Positions 1-5,872 of a DNA stretch of 29,551 nt are shown here, piece after piece. Made by a program: the position numbers and the translations under genes. Positions within the stretch are counted from its first letter, which is position 1; each line of letters opens with the position of its first letter. The stretch comes from a virus. The DNA is taken from positions 1-29,551 of the IMG/VR virus record IMGVR_UViG_3300021379_000692; one strand, given 5' to 3'. Under the pieces are notes generated by a model, which was given only the letters and a program-made list of their open reading frames with translations, was not told where the DNA came from and did not search any database.

Positions 1-1
1 C

Positions 2-298
2 GTTGTTCCAGGAAAATATACTTGGGATACGGTACCACAGCCCACAAACCCAGATGTTTACTTACGACAAGCAGCACCTGGAAAAATTACAGCCGTGATA
101 CGATTCTCTGGTAGATGGACTGAGAAAAATGCACTAAAGGCACGTAATAAGTTATATGAAAAGTTAGAAGAAGTAAATGTTTCACCTGTAAGTAAACCAA
201 TTATAGCTGCATATAATTCACCTTTTTCTATACCTTGGTTTCGTAGAAATGAAATCTTGGTAGAGGTGGATACTGCACCATTAGAACATCTTATTTAG
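2..298 (+). CDS. SOUL-family haem-binding protein, 5'-truncated by the window edge
   Basis: The frame is open from base 2 and ends with TAG at 296-298, so about the last 98 residues are present and the start lies upstream. Seen: a stretch beginning VVPGKYTWDTVPQPTNPDV, then LRQAAPGKITAVIRFSGRW, YNSPFSIPWFRRNE and a terminal ILVEV. This order is typical of the C-terminal half of SOUL proteins, which bind haem or other hydrophobic tetrapyrroles. It is known in some marine phages and many bacteria. A GTG at 95 is in frame, but the homologous residues before it show that it is internal. The stop codon overlaps the ribosome binding site of the next gene, so the two are probably co-transcribed. Whether the protein is exported cannot be told, because the N-terminus is missing. 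Confidence 0.85.
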   Translation, partial: VVPGKYTWDTVPQPTNPDVYLRQAAPGKITAVIRFSGRWTEKNALKARNKLYEKLEEVNVSPVSKPIIAAYNSPFSIPWFRRNEILVEVDTAPLEHLI

Positions 299-307
299 GA
301 GACTACG

Positions 308-1258
308 ATGAATAAATGGCTGGCACTTTTAACAGTATTGCCAACACTAGCATTAGCAGAAGATCCTCTCGCACTATATGAGGTTCCTACTACTAAATGG
401 ACTGGAGCTTTAGAATTAAACCGAGAGCCAGATCTAATTATAGATCTACCACCACAAGAAATACCTGCCACTGGTATGATTCCATATCGTTATGTGACAG
501 TAGATATTCCTCTCGAGGAAGATCGCTGGGTACAAGCAAGTGAATGGTTGCCTGGCGATAGGACTGTATTACACCACACGCTAAATCAATTAGTACCACC
601 TGATTCAAGACCTAGTTTTCAAGGCTTTCTTGGTAATCAATCTGGTAGGGACTCAGATCAAGTAGATTTGGCTGCATATGTTCCTGGTGGTACTGCTACA
701 GTTTTTCCTGAGAACACTGGTGGGTTACTGAAAGCAGGTTCAAGCCTACAACTGCAATTGCATTATACTACAAACGGTACAGCAGCAACTGATAATTCTA
801 AACTCGGTGTTTGGTTTTACCCAGAAGGCGAAGTACCTGAAGAAAGAATGACTGGTATGTGTGCTTGTATCTTCCCTGATGAATGGACAAACATTCCTCC
901 AGGCGATCCTAACTTTGTACAAACACAAAGCATTAATATCAGAAATGATATTGAACTACATACTTTCTTGCCTCATATGCACTGGAGAGGTAAGAGCATG
1001 AAGGCTGTAGCATATTATCCTGATGGTACACAAGAAGATTTAATCAATGTTGCTAACTACGATTATGATTGGCAACTTGCTTATACATGGGAAGAGCCTA
1101 AGTTTATTCCTGCAGGAACAACCATCACTGTAGATGGTGCTTTTGATAATTCAGCAATGAATCCTGCAAACCCAGATCCTGAGCGTTCAGTACCTTGGGG
1201 GCAAATGTCAGAGGACGAAATGTTCTTTGGCGCAATGACATGGAAAAACCTAAAATAA
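308..1258 (+). CDS. Secreted type II copper monooxygenase-like protein (PHM/DBH fold)
   Basis: 316 aa. AGGAG at 297-301 sits 6 nt before the ATG. Residues 1-17 look like a signal peptide (cleavage after ALA, before EDPL), so a periplasmic or membrane-exposed location is inferred. The body resembles the C-terminal part of bacterial proteins with the PHM-type ascorbate-dependent copper monooxygenase fold. The expected copper ligands can be placed: H89-H90 in VLHHTL, H152 in LQLHYTT, H222 and H224 in HTFLPHMHWRG, and probably M305 in DEMFFG. These match the 2His+His and His-x-His...Met pattern of the two copper sites. The redoxin domain often fused in bacterial relatives is absent. Substrate unknown. 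The final codons are repeated after copC (see repeats). A copper-binding, non-catalytic role is possible. Confidence 0.8.
   Translation: MNKWLALLTVLPTLALAEDPLALYEVPTTKWTGALELNREPDLIIDLPPQEIPATGMIPYRYVTVDIPLEEDRWVQASEWLPGDRTVLHHTLNQLVPPDSRPSFQGFLGNQSGRDSDQVDLAAYVPGGTATVFPENTGGLLKAGSSLQLQLHYTTNGTAATDNSKLGVWFYPEGEVPEERMTGMCACIFPDEWTNIPPGDPNFVQTQSINIRNDIELHTFLPHMHWRGKSMKAVAYYPDGTQEDLINVANYDYDWQLAYTWEEPKFIPAGTTITVDGAFDNSAMNPANPDPERSVPWGQMSEDEMFFGAMTWKNLK
1229..1258 (+). repeat. 30-bp direct repeat, copy 1 (end of copper monooxygenase-like gene)
   Basis: Begins GGCGCAATGACATGG and ends in the TAA stop. It matches 1617-1646 in 28 of 30 positions. The two copies flank copC. Recombination between them would remove copC and leave the monooxygenase-like gene intact in front of pqqA. 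Confidence 0.9.
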
Positions 1259-1263
1259 ACAGT

Positions 1264-1608
1264 ATGAAAACAATATTAGTCTTTTTTAGTTTGTGCTTGC
1301 TAGCAGTACCTTTATGTGTACAAGCACATCCCAAGCTAATAAAAACTGAACCTGTTGCTGATTCGATTGTTGAGGCAGCAACAGGGGTTTCTCTGTCTTT
1401 TAATCAAGATGTGAGATTGCTCAGATTTTCTGTTACATCAGAAAACGGTACTGAGCTAGACAGTGATTTCGTTCGACAAGCAAAAAATAAGAAAGATTAT
1501 CTCATTGTTGTCGATAATATGGTTAAAGGAAAATTTACTGTTACTGCTTCTGTTATAGGAACAGATGGTCATCCAGTTAGTAGGTCTTTTAGCTTTACTG
1601 TTGAATAG
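1264..1608 (+). CDS. copC: CopC-domain periplasmic copper-binding protein
   Basis: 114 aa from ATG 1264; the frame is open further upstream, but 1264 gives a clean signal peptide (residues 1-21, ending CVQA). The mature protein would start with HPKL. Known of the family: CopC binds Cu(II) through its N-terminal histidine plus a later Asp/His pair. Seen: mature His1, the CopC core LSFNQDVRLL, and TDGHPVSRSFSFTV, whose D and H suit the other ligands. No good ribosome binding site precedes the ATG, which starts 5 nt after the copper monooxygenase-like stop, suggesting translational coupling. The gene lies between two copies of a 30-bp repeat, a sign of recent insertion or tandem-type rearrangement. 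Likely role: delivering or buffering copper for the neighbouring copper protein (inference). Confidence 0.85.
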   Translation: MKTILVFFSLCLLAVPLCVQAHPKLIKTEPVADSIVEAATGVSLSFNQDVRLLRFSVTSENGTELDSDFVRQAKNKKDYLIVVDNMVKGKFTVTASVIGTDGHPVSRSFSFTVE

Positions 1609-1610
1609 CA

Positions 1611-1646
1611 CTGTATGGCGCAATGACCTGGAAAAATCTAAAATAA
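1611..1646 (+). pseudogene. Orphan 3' end of a copper monooxygenase-like gene
   Basis: After the copC stop, one frame reads LYGAMTWKNLK-stop, almost identical to the FFGAMTWKNLK-stop that ends the gene at 308-1258. It has no start of its own in that frame and no upstream body, so it is a remnant, not a gene. Its stop codon is followed at once by the AAGGAG used by pqqA. This suggests that the ancestral order was monooxygenase-like gene directly followed by pqqA, with copC arriving later. Confidence 0.7.
1617..1646 (+). repeat. 30-bp direct repeat, copy 2 (before pqqA)
   Basis: Begins GGCGCAATGACCTGG and ends in TAA. It differs from copy 1 at two positions, both silent or conservative in the monooxygenase reading frame (ACA/ACC Thr; AAC/AAT Asn), as expected for a coding duplication that has drifted. 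Confidence 0.9.
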
Positions 1647-1656
1647 GGAGAAAGTT

Positions 1657-1728
1657 ATGTGGACTAAACCAACTTACGAAAAAATCCGTTTAGGATTTGA
1701 AGTAACAATGTATCGCAAGACAGTATGA
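1657..1728 (+). CDS. pqqA: PQQ precursor peptide PqqA
   Basis: 23 aa: MWTKPTYEKIRL followed by GFEVTMYRKTV. PqqA is the ribosomally made peptide whose Glu and Tyr side chains are cross-linked by PqqE (with PqqD) and processed into the cofactor pyrroloquinoline quinone. Seen: the diagnostic W2-x-K-P start and the G-F-E15-V-T-M-Y19 core, with Glu and Tyr three residues apart at the canonical positions, and the canonical length of 23-24 residues. A strong AAGGAG (1645-1650) sits 6 nt before the ATG. No pqqB, C, D or E is in the window, so the peptide would have to use host enzymes. It lies with copper and haem proteins in what looks like one operon. A chance match is unlikely given the ribosome binding site, length and motif. 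Confidence 0.88.
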   Translation: MWTKPTYEKIRLGFEVTMYRKTV

Positions 1729-1731
1729 TCT

Positions 1732-1800
1732 ATGTATGGCGGTATCCCATTATTTTCAGTGTTCTGTTTAATATTGATTGTGTGTGATACCGCCATTCAT
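1732..1800 (+). repeat. Inverted repeat / large hairpin after pqqA
   Basis: Left arm 1732-1746 and right arm 1786-1800 are complementary over 14 of 15 positions, with an uninterrupted 11-bp core ATGGCGGTATC/GATACCGCCAT and a 39-nt loop. No T-run follows, so it is not a standard intrinsic terminator. It may act as an mRNA 3' stabiliser for the pqqA transcript or as a translation-control hairpin. Confidence 0.7.
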
Positions 1801-1848
1801 GTTATGATTCAAATGTATTTCGAAGGTCATCCAGCATTTAAGGATTGA
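1732..1848 (+). CDS. Possible 38-aa single-helix membrane peptide
   Basis: Starts with ATG three bases after the pqqA stop and ends TGA 1846-1848. Sequence seen: MYGGIPLFSVFCLILIVCDTAI-type hydrophobic helix (about residues 5-20), then a polar tail ending GHPAFKD. No ribosome binding site of its own is visible, and the ATG lies in the left arm of a strong inverted repeat, so translation would depend on ribosomes arriving from pqqA. The family is not recognised. It may instead be non-coding sequence around a hairpin. Confidence 0.4.
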   Translation: MYGGIPLFSVFCLILIVCDTAIHVMIQMYFEGHPAFKD

Positions 1849-1873
1849 CAAACCTCAAAATCCTTGTTATTAT
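1845..1873 (+). promoter_or_regulatory. Sigma70-like promoter
   Basis: TTGACA at 1845-1850, 17-bp spacer, TATTAT at 1868-1873. The -35 overlaps the stop of the preceding small ORF. It would drive the small gene at 1957, with a leader of roughly 75 nt. Confidence 0.75.
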
Positions 1874-1956
1874 ATATAGTGTTGTACAGTAACACCCTAC
1901 CCCCGTTTCTGTATATATCCGTAACACTATTAACGCCCACAAGGCAAGGAAATGAG

Positions 1957-2061
1957 ATGAGAAAGCGAGACATCGCAATGGCAACAGCACAATCCGTAGG
2001 AACTATAGTTTTAGCATTTGCAATCCCCGCAGTAATTGTTCTTGCAAACAATGGTTTCTAG
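1957..2061 (+). CDS. 34-aa small membrane peptide
   Basis: AAGGA at 1946-1950 lies 6 nt before ATG 1957, which decides this start over longer in-frame options. Sequence: MRKRDIAMATAQSVGTIVLA, then a hydrophobic stretch ending VIVLANNGF. A positively charged N-terminus followed by one helix of about 20 hydrophobic residues predicts an inner-membrane peptide with the N-terminus inside. The family is not recognised. It has its own sigma70-like promoter (1845-1873) and is separated from the late tail gene by a late promoter, so it is probably an early gene. Small early membrane peptides in phages often alter host membrane functions, but no specific role can be read here. Confidence 0.6.
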   Translation: MRKRDIAMATAQSVGTIVLAFAIPAVIVLANNGF

Positions 2062-2159
2062 AATATTTACATTATATATTGTATTTTGCGTACACCTGTT
2101 TGTTAATACCGATTTTGTACCACGTATTAAGCTACACAGACACATAGAGGAACAGGTAT

Positions 2160-2167
2160 TATAAATA
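2160..2167 (+). promoter_or_regulatory. T4-type late promoter
   Basis: Exact TATAAATA, the T4 late promoter -10 element read by gp55 with the gp45 clamp. It lies 24 nt before the tail gene ATG. The 98 nt upstream (2062-2159) contain no gene; ACCTGTT (2094-2100) and AACAGGT (2151-2157) form a weak inverted repeat. Confidence 0.85.
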
Positions 2168-2191
2168 GTAGACACAAAAAAGGTAACTACT

Positions 2192-2776
2192 ATGGCTTAT
2201 ACCCCAACCGCAAGTATAACAGAAGCAACATGGGACGCTGGGAATCCTAGTGAACTAGATTATCTAAAACCGAACGGCTTTAAATTTCAAGTACACAACC
2301 TTCCCAACGTCTCATTTTTCTGTCAATCAGCAAACATACCAGATATAACTTTAGGCGAAGCTACTGTGGCAACTCCACTAGTAGATTACTTTGTGCCTGG
2401 AGAAAAAGTTACTTTCGGCACATTGAATATTAGATTTCTGATACAAGAAGGTATGCAAAATTATAAGGAACTTTATAATTGGTTAGTCGGACTGGGTAAT
2501 CCAGAATCCACACAACAATTTACTAATTTTGTTTCTAATCAATCATATAGATTTCCTGGAACTAAGTCTAGTAAACTAGTTGACAAGGCTCTGTTTAGTG
2601 ACGCATCATTGTTTGCTTTAGATTCAAACAATAATCCTAATATAGAAATTAAATTTATTGATGCTTATCCTACAGCGTTGGGTGGGTTAGATTTTGATAT
2701 TAGCTCTGGCAGCACTGAGTATTTTCAAGGTATCGCTTCTTTTAGATACAGACAATACGAGATTACAACTATATAA
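2192..2776 (+). CDS. Tail-tube-fold structural protein (gp19/gp54-like)
   Basis: 194 aa. Seen: FKFQVHNLPNVSFFCQSANI, then GEATVATPLVDYFVPGEKVT, then a segment with NYKELYNWLVGLG and a C-terminal IASFRYRQYEI strand. This pattern (sheet with F-C-x-A-x-x-I/L-P, a VPG-[DE]-K turn, strand, helix with a W) is the one shared by T4-like tail tube and tube-initiator proteins. It sits behind an exact late promoter, as expected for a virion component. Which of gp19 and gp54 it replaces cannot be settled here. It adjoins uvsY, placing structural and recombination genes side by side. Confidence 0.65.
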   Translation: MAYTPTASITEATWDAGNPSELDYLKPNGFKFQVHNLPNVSFFCQSANIPDITLGEATVATPLVDYFVPGEKVTFGTLNIRFLIQEGMQNYKELYNWLVGLGNPESTQQFTNFVSNQSYRFPGTKSSKLVDKALFSDASLFALDSNNNPNIEIKFIDAYPTALGGLDFDISSGSTEYFQGIASFRYRQYEITTI

Positions 2777-2779
2777 ATA
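2772..2779 (+). promoter_or_regulatory. T4-type late promoter
   Basis: Exact TATAAATA overlapping the stop codon of the tail gene and 26 nt before uvsY. It would give late expression of uvsY-uvsW in addition to any read-through. Confidence 0.75.
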
Positions 2780-2804
2780 TAGGTATATATTATGAGGTTA
2801 TATT

Positions 2805-3248
2805 ATGATTACGTTAAACGAATTGCAGGAAGAGTGGAAGTCTGACTGTAAAATAGATGAGTTGAATTTAGGTAGTGAATCTACTAAAACTCCTGAACTA
2901 CACGCAAAATATTTAAATTATTTGACAACATTTAAATTACAACTGAGAAAATATGAATCTCAGATGTTGACTTTGCGTAGAATAAAACATCGTTACTTCA
3001 GGGGTGAGCTGTCTAAGGAAGAACTTGACAAATTGGGTTGGGATCAATACTTAGGTAATCAACCATTAAAAAATGAAATGCAAGAATTTTTAGACAGTGA
3101 TGAAGATGTCATAAAAATTGTAGATAAAGTAGAATATGTAAAGGCTTGTCTATATCAATGTGAGACTATTATGCGGTCACTAAATAGTAGAACATGGGAT
3201 ATAAAAAATGCAGTTGAATGGACAAAATTTACTAATGGTTTGATGTGA
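2805..3248 (+). CDS. uvsY: UvsY recombination mediator
   Basis: 147 aa (T4 UvsY is 137). UvsY loads the UvsX recombinase onto gp32-coated single-stranded DNA in T4-like recombination-dependent replication. Seen: N-terminal ITLNELQEEWKSDCKIDELN, the segment LHAKYLNYLTTFKLQLRKYE, and a basic patch LRRIKHRYFRGELS, following the order of T4 UvsY (LQEEL, YSKWL, lysine/arginine-rich linker, YY.G). The C-terminal helix ends IKNAVEWTKFTNGLM, again as in T4 (IKHI...). GAGG lies upstream of the ATG. The last four bases overlap the GTG start of uvsW, giving the conserved uvsY-uvsW pair. Confidence 0.9.
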   Translation: MITLNELQEEWKSDCKIDELNLGSESTKTPELHAKYLNYLTTFKLQLRKYESQMLTLRRIKHRYFRGELSKEELDKLGWDQYLGNQPLKNEMQEFLDSDEDVIKIVDKVEYVKACLYQCETIMRSLNSRTWDIKNAVEWTKFTNGLM

Positions 3249-4726
3249 TAAAAGTAAGTAAGAAAAATGAAGTACATCTAAAGATAGAAACGGAGCCAGG
3301 TATATCACAGGAGCTCAATGATTTCTTTACTTTTGAAGTACCAGGTGCAAGATTCATGCCACTATACAAAAATCGTATGTGGGATGGTAAAGCACGTTTG
3401 TTTAATATGTATAGGCAAGAACTGTATGTAGGATTACTTCCTTACTTACAAGACTTTGCTGATACACTAGAATATAAAGTAGAACTAGACATAGAAAACA
3501 TAGGTGATCCTGTGTCTACAAAATATGTTGAAAATTTTGCTGAAAAATTAAATTTACAAAGTGGAGACAAAGACATTGAGATACGAGATTATCAAGTCGA
3601 GGCTGTCAAGCATGCTATCAACACTGGTAGAGCGTTGTTGTTATCTCCTACAGCATCGGGTAAGTCGCTTATCATCTATAATCTTATTCGTTATCATCAG
3701 CACCTCAATAGAAAGCAACTTATTATTGTCCCTACAACCTCACTTGTTGAACAAATGTACGGTGACTTCCAAGACTACGCAACCGCAAACGATTGGGCTG
3801 TGTCCGAGAACTGTCACAGAATATATGGCGGCAAAGAAAAGTCAAACGACTATCCTGTAACTATATCAACGTGGCAATCTATTTACAAGTTTCCTAAGTC
3901 TTGGTTCGATAAGTTTGATGTTATTTACGGAGACGAAGCACACTTATTCAAAGCAAAATCACTTACTACAATATTAGATAAATGTGTCAATGCCAAGTAT
4001 CGTATTGGCACAACAGGAACACTTGACGGATCTAAAACACACAAATTAGTTCTTGAAGGCATATTTGGTCAAGTCAAAAAAGTAATTACAACTAAAAAAT
4101 TGATGGAGTCAAAACAAGTTGCTGACTTAAAAATTATAGCAATGGTTCTTGATTATCCCGAGGTTGACAGAAAAACTGTCAAAGGTATGTCATATCAGGA
4201 AGAAATGGATTGGTTGGTGTCAAATCACAAACGTAATCTTGTCATACGCAATTTATCTACAACACAAAAAGGCAATACATTAGTTTTGTTTCAGTTTGTA
4301 GAAAAACATGGGAGAATACTACATGACATGATTACAAAAAAGTGTCCTGACAGAAAAGTTTTCTTTGTATTTGGCGGCACTGATACTGAAACACGAGAAC
4401 AAATACGTTCTATTACAGAAAAAGAAGAGGATGCTATAATCATAGCTTCATATGGGACGTTTTCAACAGGCATAAATATTAGAAACTTACATAATATTGT
4501 TTTTGCTTCACCTAGTAAAAGCAGAATCCGAAACTTACAAAGTATTGGTAGAGGATTGCGTAAAGGAGATAACAAAGTCTCTTGTAATCTATTTGATATA
4601 GGTGATGATTTACAGTGGAAGTCTAAGAAAAATTATACGCTGACTCACATGGTTGAACGTATAAAAATATACAATGAAGAAAATTTCAATTACAAATTAG
4701 TAAGAGTACCTATAAATGTCGAATAG
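3245..4726 (+). CDS. uvsW: UvsW DNA/RNA helicase
   Basis: 493 aa, GTG start in the GTGA overlap with the uvsY stop. UvsW is an SF2 helicase that drives branch migration and unwinds R-loops, switching T4 replication from origin to recombination mode. Seen: an N-terminal domain of about 110 residues with a double-strand-binding look, Walker A SPTASGKS (about 133-141), DEAH box GDEAHLF (about 227-232), the motif III-like GTTGT, and the SF2 C-terminal motifs ASYGTFSTGINIRN and QSIGRGLRKGDNK. The length is close to the main T4 product. The stop overlaps the start of the next gene by 11 nt, so translation is coupled. Confidence 0.95.
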   Translation: MIKVSKKNEVHLKIETEPGISQELNDFFTFEVPGARFMPLYKNRMWDGKARLFNMYRQELYVGLLPYLQDFADTLEYKVELDIENIGDPVSTKYVENFAEKLNLQSGDKDIEIRDYQVEAVKHAINTGRALLLSPTASGKSLIIYNLIRYHQHLNRKQLIIVPTTSLVEQMYGDFQDYATANDWAVSENCHRIYGGKEKSNDYPVTISTWQSIYKFPKSWFDKFDVIYGDEAHLFKAKSLTTILDKCVNAKYRIGTTGTLDGSKTHKLVLEGIFGQVKKVITTKKLMESKQVADLKIIAMVLDYPEVDRKTVKGMSYQEEMDWLVSNHKRNLVIRNLSTTQKGNTLVLFQFVEKHGRILHDMITKKCPDRKVFFVFGGTDTETREQIRSITEKEEDAIIIASYGTFSTGINIRNLHNIVFASPSKSRIRNLQSIGRGLRKGDNKVSCNLFDIGDDLQWKSKKNYTLTHMVERIKIYNEENFNYKLVRVPINVE

Positions 4727-5171
4727 TTATCAAATTTTAAACTTAGTCAACGGACTGACTCTTGTTGGAGACGTTGAATGGTCAACTGAGTGTGCTATTA
4801 TACACTACCCTTTAGAAGTCACAGCCAATTCAATTGCAAATGAAGAAGGCAGAATAGTAGGTGAACACATGGTGTTGAAGCCTTATCTAGTAATGAGTGA
4901 AGAAACAGATGTTTCCATAGATCAATTGCATATTTTAACTTCATCTACATTGGCAGAAAGACTAGCTTCATCGTATGAAGATATGGTAAATAGTGTTTAC
5001 TTTTCTACTAAAGAATTCTCTGGTGAGTTTTTACAAAATGAAAATGTAGAAGAAATAGATGATGAAATATCGAATATGTCAGTTGAGGATAGAACTAGAC
5101 TTAAAGAACAAGTAGATAATCTGATAGAGAATATGTCAGTGAAGAAGCCTGATGATGGGAAACTGCATTAG
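4716..5171 (+). CDS. Small phage protein with Sm-like N-terminus
   Basis: 151 aa, overlapping the end of uvsW. The N-terminus, NSYQILNLVNGLTLVGDVEW, has the look of the first strands of an Sm/LSm-like barrel (I-x-x-L-x-x-G-x-x-[LI]-[VI]-G-x-V). The middle has LKPYLVMSE, and the C-terminal third is acidic with NMSVEDRTRLKEQVDNLIEN, probably helical. A relative begins at 29456 (SNSVRILKLDTGDDVIGVIN), so the phage carries two copies. Function unknown. An RNA-binding or structural adaptor role is only a guess. Confidence 0.6.
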   Translation: MSNSYQILNLVNGLTLVGDVEWSTECAIIHYPLEVTANSIANEEGRIVGEHMVLKPYLVMSEETDVSIDQLHILTSSTLAERLASSYEDMVNSVYFSTKEFSGEFLQNENVEEIDDEISNMSVEDRTRLKEQVDNLIENMSVKKPDDGKLH

Positions 5172-5200
5172 AATATCCCTTTAATCCCAACAAGGATATT
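5172..5200 (+). terminator. Weak hairpin, possible terminator or mRNA 3' end
   Basis: AATATCC (5172-5178) pairs with GGATATT (5194-5200) around a 15-nt loop. No T-run follows directly; a T7 tract occurs only at about 5230. It lies between the Sm-like gene and the gene 55 promoter. Confidence 0.3.
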
Positions 5201-5238
5201 ATAGCAATCTAACAAGTTTATGTCAAGCATTTTTTTAC

Positions 5239-5267
5239 TTGACAAAGTATTATAAAGATCGTATTAT
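5239..5267 (+). promoter_or_regulatory. Sigma70-like promoter of gene 55
   Basis: TTGACA 5239-5244, 17-bp spacer, TATTAT 5262-5267. Its -35 forms the right arm of an inverted repeat TGTCAAG-N10-CTTGACA (5221-5244), a possible operator. Confidence 0.8.
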
Positions 5268-5285
5268 TATATTATGGAGTTGAAC

Positions 5286-5840
5286 ATGAAAAAAACAAAA
5301 AACGCACACTATGTAGACAACAAAAAGTTCTACGCAGCTATTAAAGACTGGAAAGCTGAGTGGGATGAAGCTGTTGCCAACAACGAGCCGACACCTCAGT
5401 GTACAAATTACTTGGGTGAGTGCTTTGTTAAAATTTCAAATCATTTAGCTTACAAGTCTAACTTTGTAAACTATACTTTCCGAGACGAAATGATACTTGA
5501 CGGCATTGAGAATTGCCTGAGATATGCTGACCGTTTCAATCCTGAAAAGTCTGACAATCCTTTTGCATACTTTACACAAATAACTTACTATTCTTTTGTT
5601 AGGCGTATAAAGAAAGAAGCAAGACAAACTGAGACAAAATTAAACTACTTCCAAAACATTGACCTTCAGCAGTTGTTGGATGAGATTGAAGGTGATGGAC
5701 ACAGTTATGAATATCTATCTTGGGTAAGAGATCAAGTAGACACCAATATGAAGGAAAAAGCCCAATTGGATAGTATCATACCAGATTCTGCCAAAACTAA
5801 GCGCCGACCGCTGTATTTTGACGAAGAAAATAATTCTTGA
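5286..5840 (+). CDS. 55: Late-transcription sigma factor gp55
   Basis: 184 aa (T4 gp55 is 185). It redirects host RNA polymerase to TATAAATA late promoters together with the gp45 clamp. Seen: YVDNKKFYAAIKDWKAEW near the N-terminus, FRDEMILDGIENCLRYADRF (sigma region 2-like), NPFAYFTQITYYSFVRRIKK, and a C-terminal RRPLYFDEENNS resembling the hydrophobic/acidic clamp-binding tail of T4 gp55. An ATG at 5274 lies only 7 nt after the -10 and would be at or before the start of the mRNA. GGAG at 5276-5279 is well placed for ATG 5286, which is chosen. The five late promoters in this window are its expected targets. Confidence 0.93.
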   Translation: MKKTKNAHYVDNKKFYAAIKDWKAEWDEAVANNEPTPQCTNYLGECFVKISNHLAYKSNFVNYTFRDEMILDGIENCLRYADRFNPEKSDNPFAYFTQITYYSFVRRIKKEARQTETKLNYFQNIDLQQLLDEIEGDGHSYEYLSWVRDQVDTNMKEKAQLDSIIPDSAKTKRRPLYFDEENNS

Positions 5841-5865
5841 CATATAGCTTTTAGTGCTATATAAT
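5837..5865 (+). promoter_or_regulatory. Sigma70-like promoter of queE
   Basis: TTGACA 5837-5842, 17-bp spacer, perfect TATAAT 5860-5865. The -35 overlaps the gene 55 stop. The ATG of queE is at 5873, only 7 nt after the -10, so the transcript should start at or next to the ATG (leaderless). Confidence 0.85.
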
Positions 5866-5872
5866 ATACATT

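Noticed and set aside
95-298. GTG 95 as the start of a complete 67-aa gene
   Set aside because: SOUL-family residues continue upstream in frame to base 2, so the gene is truncated by the window and GTG 95 is internal.
746-928. Reverse-strand open frames, for example 746-928, 4291-4575 and 22686-23087
   Set aside because: They lie entirely within strongly supported + strand genes, lack family motifs and ribosome binding sites, and the whole window is otherwise coded on the + strand.
2062-2191. A gene or tRNA in the gap before the tail gene
   Set aside because: No ORF with a ribosome binding site and no cloverleaf could be built; only a weak inverted repeat and the late promoter are seen.
3561-3860. 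A 99-aa + strand frame inside uvsW
   Set aside because: It is out of frame within the helicase Walker A region and shows no motif; a shadow of uvsW.
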